Positions 18,145 through 26,625 of a stretch of DNA of 64,000 nt are shown piece after piece. Position 1 is the first letter of the stretch, and each line of letters opens with the position of its first letter. Position numbers and translations under genes: made by a program. The notes under the pieces were generated by a model. It saw only the letters and a program-made list of their open reading frames with translations. It made no database searches and was not told the origin of the DNA. The stretch spans positions 133,623 to 197,622 of the forward strand of contig JAUYQP010000049.1 in assembly GCA_030697205.1 (NCBI GenBank), given 5' to 3'. This stretch comes from Mycobacteriales bacterium. Lineage in GTDB: Bacteria; Actinomycetota; Actinomycetes; Mycobacteriales; SCTD01.

Positions 18145-18277
18145 CTGAGGAACCTCCGGAAGACGGGTGCTGCGGAGCGCCCAGCCTCTCAGACGGGTGT
18201 CACGGGCCGACACGCCCCTGCGTCCCGCGCACCGGGATTTGTCGATGAGGGGGCGGAGCGGGTGGAACGCTCCGGTC

Positions 18278-19303
18278 ATGGGACGCGCTGCCGTGATCAG
18301 CAAGGGGCTGGGTCGGGTGCTGCACGCGCCGCGGGTCGAGGCGGTGCCCGAGGGCCGGGTGGTCGAGCTGCCCGGTCGCGGCCGGACCTTCGTCGTCGAC
18401 GTCCCCGGCCCGCCCGGCGCCCCGGTGCTGGTCCTGCTGCACGCGCTCGGCTGCACCGGCTACCTGTCGTGGTACCCCGTGATCGCGGGCCTCGCCGAGG
18501 ACCACCGCGTCGTCGTGCTCGACCAGCGCTGGCACGGCCGCGGCATCCGCTCCGAGCGCTTCTCCCTCGAGGACTGCGCCGACGACGTCGTCGCGCTGCT
18601 CGACGCCCTCGGCGTCGACCGCTGCATCCCGGTCGGCTACTCCATGGGCGGCGCCGTCGCCCAGCTCGTCTGGCAGCGCCACCCGCAGCGGGTCGAGGGG
18701 CTGGTGCTGTGCGCCACCGCCCGCAACTTCCGCGGCACCGCGAAGGAGAAGCTGTTCTTCCCGGCCGTCGGCGCGGTGCTGCGGCCGCTCGCCCGCTACA
18801 GCCGCGAGCGCGTCACCCGCCTCGCTGACGCGCTGCCCGCCCTGCCGACGACGACCTCGCACGACCCGCAGTGGGGGCTCGCGCAGTTCCGCTCGACCAG
18901 CGCCTGGACGATGCCGCACGTCCTCGACGCGCTCGGCCGCTTCGACTCCTCGTCGTGGATCGCCGGCGTCGACGTCCCGACCGCGGTGGTCGCCATGGGC
19001 AAGGACCACACCATCCCCGTACGCCGCCAGCACCGCCTGGCCGCGAGCATCCCGGGAGCCGATGTCGTCGAGGTCGACGCCGGCCACGCCGGGCTCGTGC
19101 TGTCGGCCGGGCGCTTCGGTCCGGCCCTCGACGTGGCGCTCGCCTCGGTGCGGGCGCGGCTGGCACCCCCGGTCCTGGCACCCCCGGTCGAGGCACGCCC
19201 GCGTCGGGTCAGGCGCTCACGCGCCGAGCTGCCCGCGCTGCCGGAGCCCCGGCTGGCCGAGGTCGGCCCGCGCACCGTCCGACGCCCCCGAGCGACGGGC
19301 TGA
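18278..19303 (+). CDS. Alpha/beta hydrolase
   Basis: 341 residues from ATG 18278. Features of the fold are LLHALGCTGYLSW (oxyanion region), VVVLDQRWHGRG, the nucleophile elbow GYSMGG and the late GHAG histidine. A cap region lies around residues 160-230. The C-terminal 40 residues are Pro/Arg-rich and overlap the convergent DUF2786 gene by 87 bp. It is divergent from maoC. The substrate is not predictable; esterase or lipase activity is likely. Confidence 0.9.
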   Translation: MGRAAVISKGLGRVLHAPRVEAVPEGRVVELPGRGRTFVVDVPGPPGAPVLVLLHALGCTGYLSWYPVIAGLAEDHRVVVLDQRWHGRGIRSERFSLEDCADDVVALLDALGVDRCIPVGYSMGGAVAQLVWQRHPQRVEGLVLCATARNFRGTAKEKLFFPAVGAVLRPLARYSRERVTRLADALPALPTTTSHDPQWGLAQFRSTSAWTMPHVLDALGRFDSSSWIAGVDVPTAVVAMGKDHTIPVRRQHRLAASIPGADVVEVDAGHAGLVLSAGRFGPALDVALASVRARLAPPVLAPPVEARPRRVRRSRAELPALPEPRLAEVGPRTVRRPRATG

Positions 19304-20026
19304 CCCGCTGACCCGGGTGCGGCCGTCGAAGGCGCCGCGCCACGACCCGCGCGCCTGCGAGGCCTCCCGGTAGAAGTCCGAGACCCGCACCGCCTTCTCG
19401 CGCAGCACCAGCTCCGACGACGTGGACGGGCCGGACGTCGCGGTTGTCGCCGGGTCGGCGGCCCGGGCGGCCGCGCGGGCCTCGTCGAGGGCGGCGAGCG
19501 CGCGCACGCGGGCCTCGTCGAGGCGCCGGCCCACCTCGGCCACCCACCCGTCGTAGAACGACAGCCGCCACGACAGCGCCGCCAACCCCTCGTCGCGGTG
19601 CTCGCCGCGGGCGATCCGGCGGTCCGCGGCGGCGGTCATCTGCACGACCAGCGAGGCCCACAGACGCTCCACGACCTCGAGGTCGGAGCGGTGGCCGTAG
19701 CCGAGGACCCACGCGGAGTCGCGGGAGACGTCGGCCCGCACGTCGTTGGGGGTCGCGACCGCGAGGTAGAGCAGCACCCGGTGCCGGTTGCCGCGCTTGC
19801 CAGCGGCACCGACGACGAGCCGCTCCTGCACGACGGGCTCCTGGGTGCCGCGCGCGTGCCGCTCCTGCTGGCGCCGGCGCGCCAGCTCCAGGTCGACGGC
19901 GTGGGCCGTGGCGAGCTGCTGCGCGCGCTCCACGAAGGCCGCGGCCTCGTGCTCGTTGTCGGTGCCCTCGGCCTGGGCGAGCAGCTTGCCCACCCGGTCG
20001 ACGAGCTTGTCGTCTGCGTCGGTCAC
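19217..20026 (-). CDS. DUF2786 domain protein
   Basis: 269 residues from GTG 20026, which overlaps the stop of the metallohydrolase gene upstream (GTGA). The N-terminus has the DUF2786 signature (KLLAQAEGTDNEHEAAAFVERAQ split around residues 12-35, then LATAHAVDLEL). The middle is rich in Arg/Glu helices, and the C-terminal 35 residues are low in complexity. DUF2786 has no assigned function; in actinobacteria it forms a conserved pair with the TIGR04338 metallohydrolase, as here. Confidence 0.85.
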   Translation of the reverse strand: MTDADDKLVDRVGKLLAQAEGTDNEHEAAAFVERAQQLATAHAVDLELARRRQQERHARGTQEPVVQERLVVGAAGKRGNRHRVLLYLAVATPNDVRADVSRDSAWVLGYGHRSDLEVVERLWASLVVQMTAAADRRIARGEHRDEGLAALSWRLSFYDGWVAEVGRRLDEARVRALAALDEARAAARAADPATTATSGPSTSSELVLREKAVRVSDFYREASQARGSWRGAFDGRTRVSGSARRSGASDGARADLGQPGLRQRGQLGA

Positions 20027-20544
20027 AGGACCCCCACCTCCACGTCGTGCTCTCCGTAGCTCACCCGCAGCGCCAGCACCGCTGCCTCTCCCAGGGCCGC
20101 GCCGGTCAGCAGCAGCACCACCGCCGGGAAGGGCGCGCTGTGCTGGTGCGCGAGGCCGGTGGTCTCCGCGACGTGGTGGGCGAGCTCGTGCAGCAGCACG
20201 TGCTCGCGCAGCGCCCACGGCTCGCCGTGCGCCGGCACCGGCAGCGCGATCACCCCCGGTGGCTCCCAGTGGGCAGCGGTCACGCCGCGCCGGGTGCGCA
20301 GCCCGGGAGCCGGGAGCCGGCCGGCCACGGCCACGACAGCCGGCTGGGCGAGCACCGCGGCGGCGTAGTCCTGCGCCCCGGCGAGCGTGCCGAAGCGTCG
20401 CTCGCCCGGGAGGAGCACGCTGCTGCCGGCGATGGTCGCGAGCTCGGCGCCCTGCCGCGCGGCATCGAGGCGCTGCGCCCAGGCGTCCTCGGCCGCGTAG
20501 ACGCGGGAGCGCTGGGAGTCGCGGCGGGCGGCGGTCTCGGGCAC
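20023..20544 (-). CDS. TIGR04338-type putative metallohydrolase
   Basis: 173 residues from GTG 20544. A zinc metalloprotease motif HELAHH is at about residues 122-127 (VLLHELAHHVAETTG), in the usual position for TIGR04338 proteins, which are known only as partners of DUF2786 genes. No signal peptide; cytoplasmic. The four-base overlap with the next gene indicates translational coupling. Its chemical role is unknown; peptidase or hydrolase activity is a family guess. Confidence 0.85.
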   Translation of the reverse strand: MPETAARRDSQRSRVYAAEDAWAQRLDAARQGAELATIAGSSVLLPGERRFGTLAGAQDYAAAVLAQPAVVAVAGRLPAPGLRTRRGVTAAHWEPPGVIALPVPAHGEPWALREHVLLHELAHHVAETTGLAHQHSAPFPAVVLLLTGAALGEAAVLALRVSYGEHDVEVGVL

Positions 20545-20617
20545 GACGACGACGCTAGGCGACGCTGCCGGTCGCGGGGCTGGCCCGGGCGACCCTTGTG
20601 GAGGCAGACTCCGGGCT

Positions 20618-21763
20618 GTGGACAGACGGGACTTCCTGCGGGCCGGTGTGGTGGCCGCCGGCGCGACCGCGCTCGGTGGGTCGCTGTGGCGCGACGGCTT
20701 CGCGGCGGTCGCCGGCGACAGCCCCTACGGCCCGCTGCGCGCCGCCGACGGCAACGGCGTGCGCCTGCCCGAGCGCTTCCGTTCGCGGGTCGTGGCCCGC
20801 ACCGGCCAGCGGGTCGGCACCTACACCTGGCACGGCGCGCCCGACGGCGGTGCCTGCTTCAGCACCGGTGACGGCGGCTGGGTCTACGCCTCCAACTCCG
20901 AGCTGGTCTCCGGTGGTGGCGCCGGGGTCGTCCGCTTCGACAGCGAGGGGCGGATCCTGGGCGGCCGCCGGATCCTGTCGGGCACGAGCAGCAACTGCGC
21001 CGGGGGCGCGACCCCGTGGGGGACCTGGCTGTCGTGCGAGGAGACCGCCCGCGGCCGGGTCTGGGAGTGCGACCCGACCGGCAGCCGGGCCGCGGTCGTG
21101 CGGCCCGCGATGGGTCGCTTCGTCCACGAGGCCGCCGCCGTCGACACCGCCCGTCAGGTGGTCTACCTCACCGAGGACGCCACCGACGGCTGCTTCTACC
21201 GCTTCCGCCCCACCCGCTGGCCGGACCTCTCCGCCGGCGTCCTCGAGGTGATGGCCGGCTCCGGCACCGGCGTCGCGTGGTTGCGCGTCCCCGATCCCTC
21301 AGCGGCCTCGACGCCGACCCGGATGCAGGTCCCGGGGGCGCGGGTCTTCCGCGGCGGCGAGGGCTGCTGGTGGGCGCGGGGCGTCTGCTGGTTCACGACG
21401 AAGGGCGACGGCAGGGTCTGGAGGTACGACGTGACAGCCGGCCGCCTCGACGTCGCCTGGTCGGGCGGACAGCCCCTCACCGGCGTCGACAACGTCGTCG
21501 GGTCGAGGTCGGACGACCTGTTCGTCGCGGAGGACGGCGGCGACATGCAGGTCTGCGTGCTCACCCCGGAGGGCACTGTCGCACCGTTCCTGCAGGTCGT
21601 CGGCCACGACGGCTCGGAGATCACCGGGCCGGCGTTCAGTCCCGACGGGACCCGGCTCTACTTCTCCTCGCAGCGCGGCACGACGGGCCGCTCGACCGGG
21701 GGCGTCACCTTCGAGGTACGCGGGCCCTTCCGGAAGTCCACCCGCAAGGTCCCCTGGTACTGA
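20618..21763 (+). CDS. PhoX-like (DUF839) Tat-exported phosphatase-like protein
   Basis: 381 residues from GTG 20618. A twin-arginine signal begins DRRDFLRAGVVAAGATAL. The mature part follows the DUF839/PhoX layout: CAGGATPWGTWLSCEE, FVHEAAAVD, VVYLTEDATDGCFYRF, GCWWARGVCWFTTK and GPAFSPDGTRLYFSSQ. PhoX enzymes are secreted calcium- and iron-dependent phosphatases; the Cys and Glu ligand region (NCAGG, SCEE) is present. Substrate uncertain. Divergent from the metallohydrolase gene. Confidence 0.88.
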   Translation: MDRRDFLRAGVVAAGATALGGSLWRDGFAAVAGDSPYGPLRAADGNGVRLPERFRSRVVARTGQRVGTYTWHGAPDGGACFSTGDGGWVYASNSELVSGGGAGVVRFDSEGRILGGRRILSGTSSNCAGGATPWGTWLSCEETARGRVWECDPTGSRAAVVRPAMGRFVHEAAAVDTARQVVYLTEDATDGCFYRFRPTRWPDLSAGVLEVMAGSGTGVAWLRVPDPSAASTPTRMQVPGARVFRGGEGCWWARGVCWFTTKGDGRVWRYDVTAGRLDVAWSGGQPLTGVDNVVGSRSDDLFVAEDGGDMQVCVLTPEGTVAPFLQVVGHDGSEITGPAFSPDGTRLYFSSQRGTTGRSTGGVTFEVRGPFRKSTRKVPWY

Positions 21764-21821
21764 CCGCCCCGCCCCGTCCCGCCCGCCGCCCGCCCGCCGC
21801 CCGCCCGGCTCCCGCGGAGAA

Positions 21822-21863
21822 GTGGCGATCACGGTCGCGAGGGTGAGCGCGCGTGATCGCCAC
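21822..21863. repeat. Hairpin element C (GATC-core palindrome)
   Basis: GTGGCGATCACG at 21822-21833 is perfectly complementary to CGTGATCGCCAC at 21852-21863 with an 18-base loop. It lies between the convergent PhoX-like (stop 21763) and EamA (stop 21884) genes. It may end both transcripts. The stem shares the GTGATC core with the other intergenic hairpins here. Confidence 0.7.
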
Positions 21864-21883
21864 ATCCCACGAGGCGGTCGGGC

Positions 21884-22852
21884 TCAGACGGGCTCGAGGA
21901 CGGGGTGGCGCGGGACGGGGACGTCGGCGTCGTACGCCCGGAGGTCCTGGAGCTCCTGGAGGTCCTGGAGGTCCTCGACCGACTCGGCCGCGCCGCGCTC
22001 GACGAGCCACATCGCGACCATCACGAGGACGCCGCCGACCGCGACCCGCGGGCCGAGGTGCTCGCCACCGAAGGCGACCGCGAAGCCCGCGGCCCAGACC
22101 GGCTCCATCGTCATGACGACGGCCGCGCGGGTCGGTGCGAGGCGGGCCTGCGCCCAGGTCTGCACGATCATCGCGAGCGCGCCGGCGACGAGCGCCATGT
22201 GGAGCAGCACCATCCAGTCACCGGTGGTCGACGGGACGACGACGCCGCCGGGCAGGGCGCCAACCGTGCAGACGACAGCGGTCGTCGCGAGCTGCACGAT
22301 GGCGAGCCCGACGGTGTCGCCGGCCGAGCTCCAGCGGCCGAGGCCGACGATGTGAGCGGCGTAGGCCAGGGCCCCGAGCAGGGTGAGCGCCTCGCCGGTG
22401 CCGACCGCGAGCCCCTGCAGGGACAGCACACCCAGGCCGACGGTGGCGAGGCCGACGGCGCTCCAGGCGCTGGCGGGCAGCCGGGCGCCGAGCAGCAGGG
22501 CGCCGAGCAGGGGGGTGAAGACGACGTACATGCCCGTGACGAAGCCCGACACCGACGCGCTGGTCGTCTCGAGGCCGACGGTCTGCAGCAGCTGGCCGGC
22601 GCCGAAGACGAGGCCGAGCGCGACGCCCTGGCGACGGGCGCGCGGGGTCAGCCGGCGCACGGCGTGCGGCGCGATCGCGGCGAGCACGAGGGTCGCGATG
22701 GCGAAGCGGACCGCGAGGAAGTCGGCGGCGGGCACCCGCTCCAGCACGCCCTTGAGCATGAAGAAGGTCGAGCCCCAGGCTGCGGTCACGGCGAGCAGCC
22801 CGGCCAGGGCGAGGGTGGACGGGGTCACGGAGGTGCGGTCTGTCAGAGTCAC
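21884..22852 (-). CDS. EamA-family (DMT superfamily) transporter
   Basis: 322 residues from GTG 22852. Ten hydrophobic segments in two EamA repeats: WGSTFFMLKGVLERVPAADF starts the first and TTSASVSGFVTGMYVVFTPL is the repeat junction; MTMEPVWAAGFAV is near the end. EamA proteins export amino acids or other metabolites. The C-terminus holds a short tandem repeat (DLQDLQELQDL) from a 9-bp DNA repeat. Divergent from the Lrp-type regulator with 53 bp between starts, a common regulator/exporter pairing. Confidence 0.92.
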   Translation of the reverse strand: MTLTDRTSVTPSTLALAGLLAVTAAWGSTFFMLKGVLERVPAADFLAVRFAIATLVLAAIAPHAVRRLTPRARRQGVALGLVFGAGQLLQTVGLETTSASVSGFVTGMYVVFTPLLGALLLGARLPASAWSAVGLATVGLGVLSLQGLAVGTGEALTLLGALAYAAHIVGLGRWSSAGDTVGLAIVQLATTAVVCTVGALPGGVVVPSTTGDWMVLLHMALVAGALAMIVQTWAQARLAPTRAAVVMTMEPVWAAGFAVAFGGEHLGPRVAVGGVLVMVAMWLVERGAAESVEDLQDLQELQDLRAYDADVPVPRHPVLEPV

Positions 22853-22905
22853 GTCACCGAGTCTCGGGACGGCTCGGAGGGACTTCAAAGATCGGAGCCG
22901 CAAGG

Positions 22906-23352
22906 ATGAGCAAGCGCCGTCCGGACGCCACGGACGAGCGGATCCTCCGTCTGCTCGTGAGGAACGCCCGTCTGTCGTGGCGTGACGTGGGCGACGAGGT
23001 GGGGCTGTCGGCCAACGCCGTGGCGCAGCGGGTCAAGCGGCTCGAGACCGACGGGTGGGTCCTCGGGTACACCACCGTGCTCGACCCGGGCCTCGACGAC
23101 GAGGGCCTCACCGCGCTCGTCCACCTGCGGGCCGCCCCCGACGTCGACGCGGCCGCCTTCGAGTCGGCCATCGCCGCGATCCCGTCGGTCACCGAGGTCC
23201 TCGACCTCGCCGGCAACGTCGACTACCAGGTGCGGGTGCGCTACTCCACGCAGCGCGAGCTCGTCGACACCGTCAACGCGCTGCGGATGGTCGAGGGCGT
23301 CACCGGCATCGAGACCCGACCGGTGCTGCGCTCGGTCCTCGCGCGGGAGTAG
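22906..23352 (+). CDS. Lrp/AsnC-family transcriptional regulator
   Basis: 148 residues. An N-terminal helix-turn-helix (DERILRLLVRNARLSW, VGLSANAVAQRVKRLETDG) is followed by a RAM ligand-binding domain (VTEVLDLAGNVDYQVRVR, VNALRMVEGVTGIETR). The start has AAGG upstream. Lrp/AsnC proteins bind amino acids; the divergent EamA transporter is the likely target. The 53-bp shared promoter is relatively AT-rich for this genome (TTCAAAGATC). Confidence 0.93.
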   Translation: MSKRRPDATDERILRLLVRNARLSWRDVGDEVGLSANAVAQRVKRLETDGWVLGYTTVLDPGLDDEGLTALVHLRAAPDVDAAAFESAIAAIPSVTEVLDLAGNVDYQVRVRYSTQRELVDTVNALRMVEGVTGIETRPVLRSVLARE

Positions 23353-23402
23353 TCACCGCTCCGTCACCTGCTCGGGCGCGCTGCCGTGCGACGCTTCACC
23401 AC

Positions 23403-23639
23403 GTGTACGACGACATCCCTGCGGCACCGCGCGACGCCGAGCTCGACCCCCACTGGTCGGAGCTGCAGCAGTCGCCCTCCGGCGTACCCCTGGCCTATCT
23501 CCCCCCGACGATGGGCGGGCCGCAGTCGCGCTGGCGACGGGTGTCGGCAGTGGTGCTGCTCGTCATGCTCGTCACCGTGACGGCCGGCGGGGTGTGCCTG
23601 ACCTACGGCCCGGCGGAGCTGTTCGAGCTGCTCCAGTAG
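23403..23639 (+). CDS. Small single-pass membrane protein
   Basis: 78 residues from GTG 23403. A soluble N-terminal half rich in Asp/Pro/Ser (DDIPAAPRDAELDPHW) is followed by one membrane helix (VSAVVLLVMLVTVTAGGVCL) and a short tail. No family recognised. It lies between the Lrp and EthD genes on the same strand. The start is not backed by a strong ribosome site, so confidence is moderate. Confidence 0.55.
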   Translation: MYDDIPAAPRDAELDPHWSELQQSPSGVPLAYLPPTMGGPQSRWRRVSAVVLLVMLVTVTAGGVCLTYGPAELFELLQ

Positions 23640-23649
23640 CGTCCGCGAG

Positions 23650-24303
23650 GTGGAGAAGCTCGACTACCTGGTCTGGCGGTCCGGCGACCTCGATGCGCAG
23701 GTCGCGGCGCTGCTCGACGGCTCGCTGCTGCTGCCCGTCGTACGCCGCCTGACGGTCTCGACGGCGGACACGTCCGGCGAGGTACCGCGACCGCTGCTGC
23801 TGATGGGCCGGGGCGACGAGCTCGCGGCCCTGGTCGAGGTGTGGCTCGACTCCGTCGACGAGCGGGCAGCGGTCGAGGCACTGCTCGGCGAGGCGGACGG
23901 CTACCTCGTCACCGAGTCCGTGCCGCAGGCCGAGCCGGTCGCCGCACCGGTGGGGGTGCGCAGCCCGGGCCTCACCCACCTGACGTGGTTCCCGAAGCCC
24001 GCGCGGCTCACCGACGAGGAGTTCTTCCACGGCTGGCACGACGTGCACACGCCGTCGTCGTTCGCGCTGCACCCGCGCCGCGACGGCTACGTCCGCGACG
24101 CCGTCGCCCGGGCCCTGACGCCTGGTGCGCCGCCGGTGCGGGCGATCGTGTCGGAGCACTTTCCCGAGGTCGAGGACTACACCGACCCGGCCCGGCTGTT
24201 CGGCTCGCGCGAGGCGTTGCAGGTGACGATGGACGAGCTGCCGCTCTACGGCGACCAGGCCGACATGAGCAGCCGCCCGCTGTGGCGGCACGTCCTGCGC
24301 TAG
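23650..24303 (+). CDS. EthD-like dimeric alpha/beta barrel protein
   Basis: 217 residues from GTG 23650. The second half has the EthD-type pattern (LTWFPKPARLTDEEFFHGWH, DVHTP, RRDGYVRDAV, SEHFPEVEDYTDPARLF); the first half seems a second, weaker copy. EthD-like proteins belong to the dimeric alpha-beta barrel superfamily and act in degradation or polyketide pathways. The exact reaction is unknown. The stop TAG at 24301 begins a tandem repeat that holds TAG in every frame. Confidence 0.75.
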   Translation: MEKLDYLVWRSGDLDAQVAALLDGSLLLPVVRRLTVSTADTSGEVPRPLLLMGRGDELAALVEVWLDSVDERAAVEALLGEADGYLVTESVPQAEPVAAPVGVRSPGLTHLTWFPKPARLTDEEFFHGWHDVHTPSSFALHPRRDGYVRDAVARALTPGAPPVRAIVSEHFPEVEDYTDPARLFGSREALQVTMDELPLYGDQADMSSRPLWRHVLR

Positions 24304-24333
24304 ACCGGCGCTAGACCGGCGCTAGACCGGCGC
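24301..24333. repeat. 3 x 11-bp tandem repeat forming a six-frame stop
   Basis: TAGACCGGCGC is repeated three times, each copy preceded by C so that CTAG recurs every 11 bases. Because 11 is not a multiple of three and CTAG is its own complement, TAG stops appear in all three frames on both strands. The first copy ends the EthD gene and the third ends the convergent lipoprotein gene. Confidence 0.9.
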
Positions 24334-24981
24334 AGTGATCTCCGGCGCGGTGCCGAAGCTGCCGTAGGTCGTGACCTGACGCAGCACCCCCTGCGTGGCG
24401 CCAGCCTGCAGCGGCAGCTCGACGGCGAGGCGCAGCACCCGGCCCTGCGGGTCGAGCGCCAGCGTCACGGGGACGTCGCTGCCGCCCTGGGCGTCGAGCA
24501 GCCCGGTCGTGCGGACCTCCTCGGCGGTGAGGGTGACCTCGACCATGCGGCCGGTGCGCCCGTCGAAGACGACATCGCCCTTGTCGACCGGGTCGTCGGC
24601 GGCCGCGAGCACCCTCTGCAGGACGACGGCGGGGACGGCGGCCTTCGCTGTGCCCGTCTCGGGTGCCCAGCGCCCGTTGGGCAGCGTGCGGCTGTAGCCC
24701 TTGTCCGCGATGCGCACCACGTCGGCCTTCGTGCCGCCGATCGTCACGGTGTAGGCGACCCGGTCCGGCACGGCCGCGCGTCCGTCGATCACGGTGCGCT
24801 GCAGCGCAGTCTTCCCCGGCAGCTCGGTGACGGACCGGAAGGCGAAGCTCGACAGCGCCGCCGCCTGCGCCCGCGCGTCGGCCAGCCGGTCCTGCGCGGT
24901 GGCTTCGGGCGTCGCGCTCCCGCCGCTCGCGCAGCCGGCGACGAGCGCCAGGGGGAGCAGGGCGGCGGCGGTGCGGAGCAC
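24322..24981 (-). CDS. LppX/LprG-like secreted lipoprotein
   Basis: 219 residues from GTG 24981. The signal peptide ends in the lipobox LVAGC. The mature domain fits the LppX_LprAFG fold: ALSSFAFRSVTELPG, YTVTIGGTKADVVRIADKGYS, PVDKGDVVFDGRTGRMVEV, PVTLALDPQGRVLRLAVELP. Such proteins bind or carry lipids across the actinobacterial cell envelope, or act as general conserved lipoproteins. The stop lies in the six-frame stop repeat. Confidence 0.8.
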   Translation of the reverse strand: MLRTAAALLPLALVAGCASGGSATPEATAQDRLADARAQAAALSSFAFRSVTELPGKTALQRTVIDGRAAVPDRVAYTVTIGGTKADVVRIADKGYSRTLPNGRWAPETGTAKAAVPAVVLQRVLAAADDPVDKGDVVFDGRTGRMVEVTLTAEEVRTTGLLDAQGGSDVPVTLALDPQGRVLRLAVELPLQAGATQGVLRQVTTYGSFGTAPEITAPV

Positions 24982-25184
24982 AGGAGGTCCTTCCAGGGCA
25001 GGGCGAGTACGACGAGAGGGTCGGCACCCGCGAGCCCCGCCTGAAGGCGCCGCGTCGGCTCGGCCCAACAGGGTGGTTGGCCGGTCTCACCCGTTCGGCC
25101 CACCAGATCGGGGTCTCCGCCGCCGACATCACAGGGGAACCGGTCGGCCCCCGACCTGATCCCCTCAACCCAGGAGCAGCCCGC

Positions 25185-25973
25185 ATGCGTCGTCCCGCGC
25201 TCTCCCGCCTCGCTGTCGGCGGCGTCGCCGCCGTCGCGCTCTCGCTGTCCGCGGCCGCGCCCGGCCTCGCCGACGACGCGACGCCGACCCCGTCCGCGAG
25301 CGAGACCACCGTCGCCGCGGAGACGCTGCCGCCGGCCGACCCCACTGCCCCGGTGGAGGCCTCCACCACCGTCGCTGAGGAGGTCGTCGTGGACCCGAGC
25401 GCGTCGGTGACCCCAACCGAGTCCGCGACGACCGCCACCGCGAGCGAGCTGCCCGCCGCGGAGTCGGTGGACACCGCGACCCCCAGCGCGACCCCGACCA
25501 TCGGTGGCAACGGCGCCTACAGCTACCCGTTCGTGCTGACCACCGGTGAGGCGGGCGCGACGACGGTCGCCATCGAGGTCGCCGGCACCGGCGTCTCCGT
25601 CGGCTACACCCTCGACGAGCAGGGCAAGGTCACCGACGCGGTCGTCGCCGCCGGCGCGGCCACGCTGGTGAAGTCCACCCCGCACACGATCTTCCTGGTC
25701 CTCGAGACCGGCGAGACCGTCAAGGTGAAGGTCCACGGCGACTCGGTGCGGGTGAAGGTCAAGCCGGTCAAGGGCGGCCCGCTGCGCCCGGGCATCTCCA
25801 CCCCCGAGGAGGTCGCCGCCGACGAGGCCGCCGAGACCGCCGAGACCGCCGAGGTCGAGGAGACCGAGGCGCCGGAGGCCGAGGACGCCGACGAGGCCAA
25901 GCCCGCCAAGGAGAAGAAGGCCAAGAAGGAGAACCCCGGCAAGGGCAAGGGCAAGGGCAAGAACAAGGACTAG
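25185..25973 (+). CDS. Secreted low-complexity protein with Lys-rich tail
   Basis: 262 residues from ATG 25185, with AGGAG eight bases upstream. A signal peptide (LSRLAVGGVAAVALSLSAAA) is followed by about 95 residues of Thr/Ala/Pro/Glu, a compact beta-rich centre (YSYPFVLTTGEAGATTVAIE, TVKVKVHGDSVRVKVKPV), an acidic Glu/Ala stretch and a GKGKGKGKNKD end. No family recognised. The alternating acidic and basic tail suggests binding to wall polymers, an inference. The 200-bp leader has a small GGTCGG/CCGACC hairpin; no known riboswitch was recognised. Confidence 0.75.
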   Translation: MRRPALSRLAVGGVAAVALSLSAAAPGLADDATPTPSASETTVAAETLPPADPTAPVEASTTVAEEVVVDPSASVTPTESATTATASELPAAESVDTATPSATPTIGGNGAYSYPFVLTTGEAGATTVAIEVAGTGVSVGYTLDEQGKVTDAVVAAGAATLVKSTPHTIFLVLETGETVKVKVHGDSVRVKVKPVKGGPLRPGISTPEEVAADEAAETAETAEVEETEAPEAEDADEAKPAKEKKAKKENPGKGKGKGKNKD

Positions 25974-26003
25974 TACGCCGCGCGGCCACACCCGCGCACC
26001 GCA

Positions 26004-26045
26004 CGACGACGGCCCGCTCCTGCAGGGGGGAGCGGGCCGTCGTCG
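26004..26045 (+). terminator. Strong hairpin terminator
   Basis: A perfect 17-bp stem (26004-26020 with 26029-26045) and an eight-base loop lie 30 bp after the secreted-protein stop. The stem begins CGACGACGGCCCGCTCC. No T-run follows. Confidence 0.85.
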
Positions 26046-26099
26046 CGTCCGCCCGCCCGGAGCACCTACCCGCCCGCGCGCCCGCGCCTCACTGGCGGT

Positions 26100-26155
26100 G
26101 ATCTTCGCCCTCGTTCGGCTCGTTGAGCGTGCGGAATCGCAAGGAGGCGAAGATC
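26100..26155 (+). repeat. 56-bp hairpin repeat, copy 1 (element D)
   Basis: Ends are GATCTTCGCC and GGCGAAGATC, perfectly complementary. It matches the copy at 30234-30289 at 48 of 56 positions, in the same orientation, with a conserved core (TTGAGCGTG, GGAATCGCAA). It lies just beyond the 3' end of the 26200-30096 operon. Confidence 0.88.
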
Positions 26156-26199
26156 AGCGCGGTGAGGGGGGGCGGAGGTCAGGGGGGCGGAGCGCTGGG

Positions 26200-26625
26200 T
26201 CAGCGGTGGGCGGTGTGGAAGGTCCAGGACTGCTCCTCCACGCGGCGCGCGAAGCGCCAGGAGCCGTCCACCCGACGGAGCTCGTCGACGTACCAGAGCC
26301 CGACGAAGTAGGTGTCGGCGTCGTCGCAGACCATCGGGTTGAGGCAGATGGTGCGGGTGCGCAGCAGGTCAGGCCCGTCGCTGACGTCGAAGGTCGTCGT
26401 CCCGGACAGGTGCTGGGACCCCTTGAACATCGGCAGCACCTTGGCGAAGTAGGCCTGCTGCTCGGGCAGCGTGCCCGCGATGCCGCCGGTCGAGGTGTAG
26501 TCGAGGAACGCGTCGTCGGTGAACAGCGCGGTGAGCCCGTCCCAGTCGCGGCTGTCGATGCACCAGGAGTAGCGGGCCAGCAGGTCGTAGACCTCGAGCC
26601 GGTCGCTCATCTCCTGCAGGTCCAT
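26200..26625 (-). CDS. SnoaL-like nuclear-transport-factor-2 fold protein
   Basis: 141 residues from ATG 26625, which shares its A with the SRPBCC stop (TGATG). SnoaL_4-type features: EVYDLLARYSWCIDSRDWDG, FTDDAFLDYTSTGG, FKGSQHLSGTTTF, WRFARRVEEQSW. Members include small hydratases, isomerases and hydroxylase partners acting on steroids, polyketides and aromatics. Last gene of a five-gene coupled operon. Confidence 0.88.
   Translation of the reverse strand: MDLQEMSDRLEVYDLLARYSWCIDSRDWDGLTALFTDDAFLDYTSTGGIAGTLPEQQAYFAKVLPMFKGSQHLSGTTTFDVSDGPDLLRTRTICLNPMVCDDADTYFVGLWYVDELRRVDGSWRFARRVEEQSWTFHTAHR

Noticed and set aside
24982-25184. Riboswitch in the leader of the secreted low-complexity protein
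   Set aside because: Only short hairpins were seen; no match to TPP, cobalamin or c-di-AMP consensus could be made.
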